Positions 57,427 through 64,000 of a stretch of 64,000 bases of DNA are shown here, one piece after another (the stretch's first letter is position 1; the number at the start of each line of letters is the position of its first letter). The stretch covers positions 1 through 64,000 of the forward strand of contig NZ_JAHUWT010000004.1 of the NCBI RefSeq assembly GCF_019218885.1. Reading direction: 5' to 3'. The notes under the pieces are model-generated. The model was given only the letters and a program-made list of their open reading frames with translations. It was not told the origin of the DNA and ran no database searches. This stretch comes from Bordetella sp. BOR01 (GTDB taxonomy: Bacteria; Pseudomonadota; Gammaproteobacteria; Burkholderiales; Burkholderiaceae_B). The translations under genes and the position numbers were made by a program.

Positions 57427-57918
57427 ATGATGACCAAGGTACTTTTCGTTTGCATGGGTAATATCTGTCGCTCCCCAAGCGCAGAGGGCGTTTTTCGCCA
57501 TTTGGTGAACGATGCCGGTTTGAGCGATGTCGTGCGTGTGGATTCCGCAGGCACGCATGCCTATCACATTGGCGAGGCCCCCGACGCCCGGGCCCAGGCC
57601 GCCGCTCGCAAGCGCGGCTATGAGATCAACCACTGCGAGGCCCGGCAGGTTACCGCCGACGACTTCCGCGAGTTCGATCTCATCCTGGTCATGGATTGGG
57701 ACAACCTGTCGGCGCTGCAGCAGCAGTGCCCCAAGGCATATCAGCACAAGTTGATGTTGTTGATGCGTTTTGCCAACGAATTCGAAGAAGCCACGGTGCC
57801 CGACCCTTATTATGGCGGCCCCGAAGGTTTCGGCAAAGTGCTCGACTATCTTGAAGATGCCTGTCAAGGCGTCCTGGAACTGGTCCGCAAGCGGGCCACC
57901 CAATACCAGGCAGCCTGA
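57427..57918 (+). CDS. low-molecular-weight protein-tyrosine phosphatase
   Basis: A 163-residue cytoplasmic phosphatase. The P-loop CMGNICRSP near the N-terminus holds the nucleophilic Cys and Arg, and the general-acid Asp is in VPDPYYGG near residue 124. Two ATGs in a row (57427, 57430) start the frame. An A/T-rich region of about 120 bases with possible promoters lies upstream. It ends in a clear terminator before the isc operon. Substrate unknown; such enzymes act on phosphotyrosine kinases or, in some bacteria, on arginine or sugar phosphates. Confidence 0.95.
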   Translation: MMTKVLFVCMGNICRSPSAEGVFRHLVNDAGLSDVVRVDSAGTHAYHIGEAPDARAQAAARKRGYEINHCEARQVTADDFREFDLILVMDWDNLSALQQQCPKAYQHKLMLLMRFANEFEEATVPDPYYGGPEGFGKVLDYLEDACQGVLELVRKRATQYQAA

Positions 57919-57942
57919 TCGCCGGTTGGCCGGCCCTGAAAA

Positions 57943-57965
57943 ACCGCGCTATGGCGCGGTTTTTT
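57943..57965 (+). terminator. terminator after the tyrosine phosphatase gene
   Basis: ACCGCGC (57943-57949), loop TATG, GCGCGGT (57954-57960) followed by T residues. It separates this gene from the isc operon promoter. Confidence 0.9.
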
Positions 57966-57974
57966 GCGATTGAG

Positions 57975-57999
57975 ATGGCTTAGCAATTTAGTCGGGAAT
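57975..57999 (+). promoter_or_regulatory. IscR type 1-like binding site (upstream)
   Basis: A 25-base stretch matching 20 of 25 positions of the type 1 IscR consensus ATASYYGACTRWWWYAGTCRRSTAT by hand. Key bases are the ATTTAGTC...GGGAAT right half; the left half is weaker. It lies 5 bases before a stronger site. Confidence 0.55.
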
Positions 58000-58004
58000 T
58001 TGCT

Positions 58005-58029
58005 ATACTTGACGCAATTACTCAGGTAT
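58005..58029 (+). promoter_or_regulatory. IscR type 1 binding site overlapping the isc promoter
   Basis: Matches 22 of 25 consensus positions (ATACTTGAC left half, CTCAGGTAT right half). A -10-like TATACT (58004-58009) with an upstream TG is embedded in it, so IscR binding would block the promoter, as expected for feedback control of iscR. Confidence 0.75.
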
Positions 58030-58075
58030 TGGACGCTTCATTCGGGCGCCCAGCCGGTTTCAACAGGAATCCACC

Positions 58076-58615
58076 ATGCGGCTTACTACGAAAGGGCGTT
58101 TCGCGGTTACTGCGATGATCGACCTGGCCATGCGGCAGCACAGCGGTCCGGTGACTCTCGCGGCCATCAGCCAGCGCCAGAATATTTCGCTTTCTTACTT
58201 GGAACAGTTGTTCGGCAAATTGCGCCGGCACGAACTGGTCGACAGCGTACGCGGCCCCGGCGGCGGCTATTCGCTGGCCCGGTTGGCTCGTAACGTGACG
58301 GTTGCCGACATCATCTTTGCGGTCGATGAACCCCTGGACGCCACCAACTGCGGCGGCAAGCATGACTGCACCAGCGGCAACGACGGCAAGTCAGGCAAGT
58401 GCATGACGCACGAGCTCTGGACGACCCTGAATCGCAAGATGGTCGATTACCTGGATTCCGTGTCCCTGCAAGACCTGGTCGACCAACAGCGACTGCGCCA
58501 GTTGCAGGAGGCCACCAAGGCGGCGCAGGGTTGCACCGCCGTGCGGGTAGAGCGCGGTGCCGCAGGCGCCCCCGCGGTTTCCAGCCCCGCCATCGCCGTT
58601 GACGCCACCGTATAA
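58076..58615 (+). CDS. iscR: Rrf2-family [2Fe-2S] regulator IscR
   Basis: Senses Fe-S status and represses the isc operon when loaded with its cluster. The 179-residue protein has the HTH region (MRLTTKGRFAVTAMIDLAMR, ISLSYLEQLFGKLRRHELV) and cluster ligands Cys92, Cys98, Cys109 and His112. E. coli IscR has Cys92, Cys98, Cys104 and His107, so there is a five-residue insertion between the second and third Cys. The C-terminus is longer and Ala/Val-rich. AGGAAT precedes the ATG, and two IscR-type sites lie upstream. Confidence 0.96.
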   Translation: MRLTTKGRFAVTAMIDLAMRQHSGPVTLAAISQRQNISLSYLEQLFGKLRRHELVDSVRGPGGGYSLARLARNVTVADIIFAVDEPLDATNCGGKHDCTSGNDGKSGKCMTHELWTTLNRKMVDYLDSVSLQDLVDQQRLRQLQEATKAAQGCTAVRVERGAAGAPAVSSPAIAVDATV

Positions 58616-58631
58616 GCAGGAGTAGCAACAC

Positions 58632-59843
58632 ATGACCACCCGTCCGATCTACCTTGATTATTCCGCCACCACGCCCGTCGATCCCCGCGTGGTCGAGAAA
58701 ATGGTGCCCTGGCTGTACGACAACTTCGGCAATCCGGCATCGCGCAGCCATGCTTTCGGCTGGGAAGCCGAGGAAGCGGTCGAGAACGCCCGCCAGGAAG
58801 TGGCCAATCTGGTCAACGCCGACCCGCGTGAGATCATCTGGACCTCGGGCGCCACCGAATCGGACAACCTGGCCATCAAGGGCGCTGCCAATTTCTACGC
58901 CGAGCGCGGCAAGCACATCATCACGGTCAAGACCGAGCACAAGGCAGTACTGGATACCTGTCGTGAGCTCGAGCGCCAGGGCTTCGAGCTTACCTATCTG
59001 GATGTGCGCGACGATGGCCTGGTCGATCTGGATGCGTTCAAGGCGGCGTTGCGGCCCGATACCATCCTGGTGTCGATCATGATGGTGAACAACGAAATCG
59101 GCGTGATCCAGGACATCGAGACACTGGGGGAAATCTGCCGCGAGAAGGGCATTATTTTCCATGTGGACGCGGCTCAAGCTACGGGCAAGGTCCAAATCGA
59201 CCTGCAGAAGCTCAAGGTCGACCTGATGTCGTTCTCGGCCCACAAGACCTATGGCCCCAAGGGTATCGGCGCGCTGTATGTGCGGCGCAAGCCGCGTGTG
59301 CGCATCGAGGCGCAGATGCACGGCGGCGGCCACGAGCGTGGCTTCCGGTCGGGCACGCTGGCTACCCACCAGATCGTCGGCATGGGCGAGGCTTTCCGTT
59401 TGGCCCGCGAGGAAATGGGAACCGAGAACGAGCGCATCCGCATGCTGCGCGACCGTTTGTGGGTGGGCTTGTCGCAAATCGAGGAAACCTATCTGAACGG
59501 CAGTCTCGAGCAGCGCGTGCCGCATAACCTGAACGTCAGCTTCAATTACGTCGAGGGTGAGTCGCTGATCATGGCCATCAAGGAATTGGCTGTTTCCAGC
59601 GGGTCGGCCTGCACCTCGGCCAGTCTCGAGCCGTCTTATGTGCTGCGCGCACTGGGCCGCAACGACGAACTGGCGCACAGCTCGATCCGCTTCACCCTGG
59701 GCCGGTTCACCACCGAACAGGAAATCGACTACACGATCGAACTGATCAAGAGCCGCGTGGGCAAGCTGCGCGATATGTCGCCGCTGTGGGAAATGGCCCA
59801 GGCGGGCATCGACCTGAACACTGTACAGTGGGCCGCCCACTGA
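58632..59843 (+). CDS. iscS: cysteine desulfurase
   Basis: PLP enzyme that takes sulfur from cysteine for Fe-S clusters, thionucleosides and cofactors. The 403-residue protein has the PLP Lys in [12 protein letters not shown] and the mobile catalytic Cys in [14 protein letters not shown]. The C-terminal end ([10 protein letters not shown]) matches group I IscS. It follows iscR by 16 bases with a GGAG site and precedes iscU by 31 bases. Confidence 0.98.
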   Translation: MTTRPIYLDYSATTPVDPRVVEKMVPWLYDNFGNPASRSHAFGWEAEEAVENARQEVANLVNADPREIIWTSGATESDNLAIKGAANFYAERGKHIITVKTEHKAVLDTCRELERQGFELTYLDVRDDGLVDLDAFKAALRPDTILVSIMMVNNEIGVIQDIETLGEICREKGIIFHVDAAQATGKVQIDLQKLKVDLMSFSAHKTYGPKGIGALYVRRKPRVRIEAQMHGGGHERGFRSGTLATHQIVGMGEAFRLAREEMGTENERIRMLRDRLWVGLSQIEETYLNGSLEQRVPHNLNVSFNYVEGESLIMAIKELAVSSGSACTSASLEPSYVLRALGRNDELAHSSIRFTLGRFTTEQEIDYTIELIKSRVGKLRDMSPLWEMAQAGIDLNTVQWAAH

Positions 59844-59874
59844 GCGCCCGCGCGATCGACACAGGAGAAACATC

Positions 59875-60297
59875 ATGGCATACAGCAGCAAAGTTCTGGA
59901 TCACTACGAGAATCCCCGCAACGTGGGTTCGTTCGACAAGGGCGACGACTCGGTGGGTACCGGCATGGTCGGCGCGCCCGCTTGTGGCGACGTGATGAAA
60001 CTGCAGATCAAGGTCAGCGAGTCGGGTGTCATCGAAGACGCGCGCTTCAAGACTTACGGTTGCGGTTCGGCCATTGCCTCGAGCTCGCTGGTTACCGAAT
60101 GGGTCAAGGGCAAGACGCTGGACGAAGCGCTCGACATCCGCAACACCCATATCGCCGAAGAGCTGGCCTTGCCGCCCGTGAAAATCCACTGCTCGATCCT
60201 GGCCGAAGACGCCATCAAGGCGGCGGTGCAGGACTACAAGGAAAAGCACGCGTCGCCGGCCGAGGCCGACGCCGCGGCAGTTGCGGCGGTGAACTGA
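59875..60297 (+). CDS. iscU: iron-sulfur cluster scaffold protein
   Basis: Scaffold on which [2Fe-2S] clusters are built before transfer. The 140-residue protein has the three conserved Cys at 37 (GAPACGDVM), 63 ([10 protein letters not shown]) and 106 (IHCSILAED), plus the HscA-recognition motif LPPVK just before the third Cys. The C-terminal tail, [17 protein letters not shown], is Ala-rich. The next gene starts 1 base after its stop. Confidence 0.98.
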   Translation: MAYSSKVLDHYENPRNVGSFDKGDDSVGTGMVGAPACGDVMKLQIKVSESGVIEDARFKTYGCGSAIASSSLVTEWVKGKTLDEALDIRNTHIAEELALPPVKIHCSILAEDAIKAAVQDYKEKHASPAEADAAAVAAVN

Positions 60298-60298
60298 A

Positions 60299-60622
60299 AT
60301 GTCCGTTACCCTGACCCAGCAGGCGGCCTCGCACATCGGGCGCTACCTGCAAAAGCGCGGCAAGGGCGTAGGCCTGCGGTTGGGCGTGCGCACCACCGGA
60401 TGCTCGGGCATGGCTTACAAGCTTGAGTACGTGGATGAGCCCACGGCCGAAGACATGGTTTTCGAGAGCTTCGGCGTCAAGGTATTCGTAGACCCCAAGA
60501 GTTTCTCTTACCTGGAAGGCACCGAGCTCGACTATGCGCGCGACGGCTTGAACGAGGGCTTCAAGTTTCGCAACCCCAACGAAAAGGCGACCTGCGGCTG
60601 CGGCGAGTCGTTCACGGTGTAG
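60299..60622 (+). CDS. iscA: A-type iron-sulfur carrier
   Basis: A 107-residue A-type carrier that receives and delivers Fe-S clusters. Three ligand Cys are at 35 (TTGCSGMAY), 99 and 101 (TCGCGESF). Length and spacing match IscA; ErpA and SufA are the alternatives, but operon position decides. The next gene is hscB. Confidence 0.97.
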   Translation: MSVTLTQQAASHIGRYLQKRGKGVGLRLGVRTTGCSGMAYKLEYVDEPTAEDMVFESFGVKVFVDPKSFSYLEGTELDYARDGLNEGFKFRNPNEKATCGCGESFTV

Positions 60623-60628
60623 GTCTTG

Positions 60629-61138
60629 GTGGCAGACGACCATTTCAGCCTGTTTGACCTGCCCGCACGGTTCGATGTAGATGTCCAGGCACTTGAACGC
60701 GCCTGGCGTGCCGTGGCCGCCCAGGTGCACCCCGACCGCTATGCCACCGCCAGCCCGGCCGAGCGCCGTGTGGCCATGCAGTGGGCGGCGCGCGCCAACG
60801 AGGCCTACCGGCAATTGCGCGATCCGCTCTTGCGGGCGCGCTATCTGTGCGAGCAGGGGGGCGTGGATCTGCAGACCGAAAGCAACACCGCAATGAACTC
60901 GGCGTTCCTGATGCAGCAGATGCAATGGCGCGAGATGCTGGATGACGCGCGCCACGATCCTGCCGTGTTTGCCACGCTGGAGACCGAACTTGGCGAGGCG
61001 CGCCGGCAGATGCGCGACACCCTGGCCACGCTGCTCGACGAACGCCAAGACTACGCTGCCGCTGGTGCCAAGGTACGCGAATGGATGTTCGTCGAAAAAC
61101 TGGCGCAAGAGCTGGCGGCCGCCCGGCCGACCGACTAG
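60629..61138 (+). CDS. hscB: J-domain co-chaperone HscB
   Basis: Co-chaperone delivering IscU to HscA. The 169-residue protein has a J domain with HPD at 34-36 (QVHPDRYA) and a C-terminal three-helix IscU-binding domain ([18 protein letters not shown] and the final helices). Starts with GTG 60629, 6 bases after iscA; an overlapping TTG at 60626 is less likely. Length fits E. coli HscB (171). Confidence 0.95.
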   Translation: MADDHFSLFDLPARFDVDVQALERAWRAVAAQVHPDRYATASPAERRVAMQWAARANEAYRQLRDPLLRARYLCEQGGVDLQTESNTAMNSAFLMQQMQWREMLDDARHDPAVFATLETELGEARRQMRDTLATLLDERQDYAAAGAKVREWMFVEKLAQELAAARPTD

Positions 61139-61196
61139 CCGCATCGGCCCGGCCCGCGCCGCGCTGTTTCCCCGCTTTCCTATCCCAAGCTTAATC

Positions 61197-63059
61197 ATGG
61201 CCTTATTGCAGATTTCCGAGCCTGGCGAGTCGCCCGCGCCGCACCAACGCAAGCTGGCGGTGGGCATCGACCTGGGCACGACCAATTCCCTGGTCGCCGC
61301 CGTGCGCAGCAGCACGCCCGAAGTGCTGCGCGATGCCGATGGGCAGGCGCTGCTGCCTTCGGCGGTGCGCTATTTCGCCGACGGCAAGGTGGCCATCGGC
61401 GGGCAAGCGCTGGCACAACAAGCTGCCGACCCGTTCAATACCGTTGTCTCGGTCAAGCGCTTCATGGGGCGCTCGTTGGATGAGGCGCGCGCCAGCGGTG
61501 CGCCTTACGAGTTCGTCGAGGCCCCCGGTATGGTGCGGCTGCGTACGGTACAGGGCGAGCTCAGCCCGGTGGAAGTGTCGGCGCAGATCCTGGCGGTATT
61601 GCGCCAGCGTGCCGAAGACGTACTGGGCGACGACCTGGTGGGCGCGGTCATTACCGTGCCTGCCTATTTCGACGATGCCCAGCGCCAGGCTACGCGCGAT
61701 GCCGCGCGGTTGGCCGGCCTGAACGTGCTGCGCCTGTTGAACGAGCCCACGGCAGCCGCCATCGCCTATGGGCTGGATCAGGCGGCTGAAGGCACGTATG
61801 CCGTATACGACCTGGGAGGCGGCACGTTCGACGTGTCCATCCTGCGCCTGACCAAGGGCGTGTTCGAAGTCGTTGCCACGGGCGGCGATACGGCGCTGGG
61901 TGGCGACGATTTCGACTGGGCCATCAGCGAATTCGCCCGCGCCACGCTGGGCGATGCGCCGTTGATACCGGCTGACCGCCGCACGGTGCTGGTAGCGGCC
62001 CGTGCGGCGCGCGAAGCGTTGTCGCAAGAGTCGTCCGTTGCGCTGCGCGCCACGCTGCAAGACGGCCGCGCGCTGGACCTGACCCTGACTCGCGAACAGT
62101 TCGAGCAATTGGCCGAGCCGCTGGTGCGCCGTACCCTGGATCGAGCCCGGGCGGCGCTGCGCGATGCCGGCTTGACCGTGTCCGACGTCAAGGGTGTGGT
62201 GATGGTGGGCGGTGCGACCCGCATGCCGGTCATCCAGCGGGCCGTGGGCGCGTTGTTCGGCACCGAGCCGCTGGTCGAGCTTGATCCGGACCAGGTGGTG
62301 GCACTGGGAGCGGCCCTGCAGGCCAATTTGCTGGCGGGCAATCGCCTGCCCGGCGAAGACTGGTTGCTGCTCGATGTCATTCCCTTGTCGCTGGGCCTGG
62401 AAACCATGGGGGGCCTGGTCGAGCGCATCATTCCGCGCAACAGCACCATTCCGGTCGCGCGCGCCCAGGAATTCACTACATTCAAAGATGGGCAGGGCGC
62501 CATGAGCTTGCACGTGGTGCAGGGCGAGCGCGAGCTGATATCCGATTGCCGCTCGCTGGCGAGTTTCGAGTTGCGCGGCATTCCACCCATGGTGGCAGGC
62601 GCGGCGCGTATCCGCGTGACCTTCCAGGTGGATGCCGATGGCTTGCTCAGCGTCACGGCCCGCGAACAAAGCACCGGTGTCGAGGCGGCAGTGTCGGTCA
62701 AGCCGTCGTACGGCCTGTCTGACGACGAAATCACGCGCATGCTGGCCGACAGCGTTGCGCAGGCCGACAGCGACGCCCAAGCCCGCATGCTGCGCGAGCA
62801 GCAGGTTGAAGCCCGCCGGCTGGTCGAATCTGTGCATGCCGCGCTGGCCGCCGATGGCGACTTGCTGGATGCCGACGAGCGCCGCCTGGTGGATGAGTGC
62901 CTGCAGGCGGCGGCCGCGGCCCAGGACGCCGACGATGCGGATGCCGTCCGAAGCGCTGTCAAGGCCCTGTCGGACGCCACCGAGGAATTTGCCGCCCGGC
63001 GCATGGACCGCGGTATCCGCGCGGCCCTGGCCGGCCGTAAACTGGACGAAATCGCCTGA
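61197..63059 (+). CDS. hscA: Hsp70-type chaperone HscA
   Basis: DnaK-related ATPase specialised for Fe-S transfer from IscU. The 620-residue protein has the nucleotide domain with [28 protein letters not shown] and [14 protein letters not shown], the linker [13 protein letters not shown], and a substrate domain ending in a helical lid. The ATG at 61197 gives a short leader before the ATPase domain, as in family members. It is 58 bases after hscB and 16 before fdx, within the isc operon. Confidence 0.97.
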   Translation: MALLQISEPGESPAPHQRKLAVGIDLGTTNSLVAAVRSSTPEVLRDADGQALLPSAVRYFADGKVAIGGQALAQQAADPFNTVVSVKRFMGRSLDEARASGAPYEFVEAPGMVRLRTVQGELSPVEVSAQILAVLRQRAEDVLGDDLVGAVITVPAYFDDAQRQATRDAARLAGLNVLRLLNEPTAAAIAYGLDQAAEGTYAVYDLGGGTFDVSILRLTKGVFEVVATGGDTALGGDDFDWAISEFARATLGDAPLIPADRRTVLVAARAAREALSQESSVALRATLQDGRALDLTLTREQFEQLAEPLVRRTLDRARAALRDAGLTVSDVKGVVMVGGATRMPVIQRAVGALFGTEPLVELDPDQVVALGAALQANLLAGNRLPGEDWLLLDVIPLSLGLETMGGLVERIIPRNSTIPVARAQEFTTFKDGQGAMSLHVVQGERELISDCRSLASFELRGIPPMVAGAARIRVTFQVDADGLLSVTAREQSTGVEAAVSVKPSYGLSDDEITRMLADSVAQADSDAQARMLREQQVEARRLVESVHAALAADGDLLDADERRLVDECLQAAAAAQDADDADAVRSAVKALSDATEEFAARRMDRGIRAALAGRKLDEIA

Positions 63060-63075
63060 TCGAACCGCCCGAAGT

Positions 63076-63417
63076 ATGCCCAAACTGACTGTATTGCCTC
63101 ATCCAGACGTGTGCCCCGAGGGCGCTGTGATCGAAGACGCGCCGCAAGGAAAATCCATCTGCCGCGTGCTGCTCGATAACCACATCGAGATCGAGCATGC
63201 CTGCGAATTGTCGTGCGCCTGCACGACCTGTCACGTGATCGTACGCGCGGGGTTTTCTTCGCTGGAAGACGCCACCGACGACGAAGAAGACTTGCTGGAC
63301 AAGGCCTGGGGCCTGAGCTCCACGTCGCGGCTGTCGTGCCAGGCCCTGGTTGCCGATGCCGACCTGACGGTCGAGATTCCCAAGTACACGATCAACCACG
63401 CCAAAGAGGAACACTGA
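63076..63417 (+). CDS. fdx: isc-type [2Fe-2S] ferredoxin
   Basis: A 113-residue adrenodoxin-type ferredoxin providing electrons for cluster assembly. The cluster ligands are in HACELSCACTTCHVIV (Cys spacing x5, x2) and a later Cys in SRLSCQALV. The acidic stretch DATDDEEDLLDKA is typical for the Isc ferredoxin. Its stop overlaps the iscX start by one base. Confidence 0.97.
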   Translation: MPKLTVLPHPDVCPEGAVIEDAPQGKSICRVLLDNHIEIEHACELSCACTTCHVIVRAGFSSLEDATDDEEDLLDKAWGLSSTSRLSCQALVADADLTVEIPKYTINHAKEEH

Positions 63418-63611
63418 TGAAGTGGGTCGACACATACGATATCGCCGCTGCATTGGCCGATACGCATCCCGACGTGGATCCGAACACGGTGCGTTTTACG
63501 CAGTTGCGCGAGTGGGTCATTGCCTTGCCCGGCTTCGATGATGATCCCTCCCACAGCGGCGAAAAAATCCTGGAGGCCATCCAGATGGCCTGGATCGACG
63601 AAGCGGCCTGA
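63417..63611 (+). CDS. iscX: IscX (Fe-S assembly accessory protein)
   Basis: A 64-residue acidic helical protein that modulates IscS activity and binds iron in E. coli. It begins MKWVDTYDIAAALADTHPDVDPNTVRFTQL and ends with the helical LEAIQMAWIDEA, matching the family. The ATG overlaps the fdx TGA, confirming the operon. It is the last isc gene; the next gene follows after 3 bases. Confidence 0.95.
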   Translation: MKWVDTYDIAAALADTHPDVDPNTVRFTQLREWVIALPGFDDDPSHSGEKILEAIQMAWIDEAA

Positions 63612-63614
63612 TCC

Positions 63615-64000
63615 ATGACCACGCCCACCCGACTGCGCTTCGGCCTGGCCGCCAATCGCCTGCACCATGAAACGCCCGATGCGGCGCTGTTCAACTGGCT
63701 GCGGACCAGTTCGCCGGCCATCCGCGAACTGGGCGTGCAACTGCATACGGTAGGGCGAACCCACGACGCGATCGTGCGCGAAGGCATGTTGCAGGGGTAT
63801 CCGGGCCTGATCCGCTATCCCTATGGCCGCGAAGGCGGCCTGATGAAACTGGTGGCGCGGGTGACCGAGGGCCGCGACGGCGAGGCGCCATTCGACGGCG
63901 CCATTTACCTGATCGATCCGGTCGACCCGTCATCGATCTTTCCCGAGGCCCTGGCGCTGAAGCGTCAGTGCATCACGCATGGGCGGCCGTTCATTTCGAC
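63615..64000 (+). CDS. methylglyoxal synthase-like domain protein, N-terminal part (runs off window)
   Basis: Partial gene: 128 codons are visible before the right edge. The sequence aligns by eye with E. coli methylglyoxal synthase in order: RLRFGLAANR for the first strand, QLHTVGRTHDAIV for the phosphate loop, YPYGREGGLM, and IYLIDPVDPSSIFPEALALKR. Several positions that hold acidic or His residues in MgsA differ (for example Glu where Asp71 is expected). Normal length for the enzyme is about 150 residues, so little is missing. It is 3 bases after iscX, possibly co-transcribed. Function as methylglyoxal synthase is unproven. Confidence 0.7.
   Translation, partial: MTTPTRLRFGLAANRLHHETPDAALFNWLRTSSPAIRELGVQLHTVGRTHDAIVREGMLQGYPGLIRYPYGREGGLMKLVARVTEGRDGEAPFDGAIYLIDPVDPSSIFPEALALKRQCITHGRPFIS

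Overview
The window is chromosomal DNA from a GC-rich betaproteobacterium. Gene content and protein sequences point to the Alcaligenaceae, most likely Bordetella or a very close relative. The evidence is the dapC-dapD-dapE locus, the complete iscRSUA-hscBA-fdx-iscX operon, an EIIA/HPr/EI-only phosphotransferase cluster and strong third-position GC bias. I see no insertion sequence, prophage, CRISPR array or plasmid function. This is core chromosome with one small catabolic island-like cluster.

Layout. 1-7.2 kb: the end of a TRAP-type permease gene, trpF, tRNA-Val(GAC) followed by 14-bp tandem repeats, a FabZ-like dehydratase lacking the usual catalytic His, a cold-shock gene, an orphan response regulator + HPt pair on the minus strand, then thrS and infC (infC starting at ATC). 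7.3-16.8 kb: gshB; PTS genes EIIA, HPr and EI; an ornithine-cyclodeaminase-family enzyme; a branched-chain-type solute-binding protein; and a complete polar amino acid/ectoine-type ABC transporter. 16.8-30.4 kb: an all-alpha dUTPase, membrane proteins, an AsnC-type regulator, a DUF418 protein, coaBC, lspA, ileS and ribF (minus strand), then purN and an RsmB-type methyltransferase.

30.7-43.8 kb: a membrane desaturase coupled to a UvrD-like helicase and chorismate mutase; a salicylate 5-hydroxylase-like cluster (nagG-nagH-ferredoxin) divergent from a NahR/NagR-type LysR regulator; an ABC-F ATPase, prmB and the dapE-dapD-dapC succinylase-branch lysine/peptidoglycan genes; and tRNA-Leu(UAG). 43.9-53.1 kb: small hypotheticals, two more cold-shock genes, an M48 protease, and the proteostasis block tig-clpP-clpX-lon, with a heat-shock-type promoter in front of lon. 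53.1-64 kb: lexA with a perfect SOS box, an aromatic/aspartate aminotransferase, uvrB, a low-molecular-weight phosphatase, the Fe-S assembly operon behind two tandem IscR-type sites, and the start of a methylglyoxal-synthase-like gene.

Three signals stand out beyond routine annotation. The three cold-shock genes share a near-identical promoter pattern, a leader of about 125 nt and a TCCTTGAT element 56-58 nt before ATG. Two enzymes (FabZ-like and methylglyoxal-synthase-like) have substituted active sites. IscR has a longer spacing in its cluster-binding cysteine motif. I do not see a convincing large undescribed system in this window.
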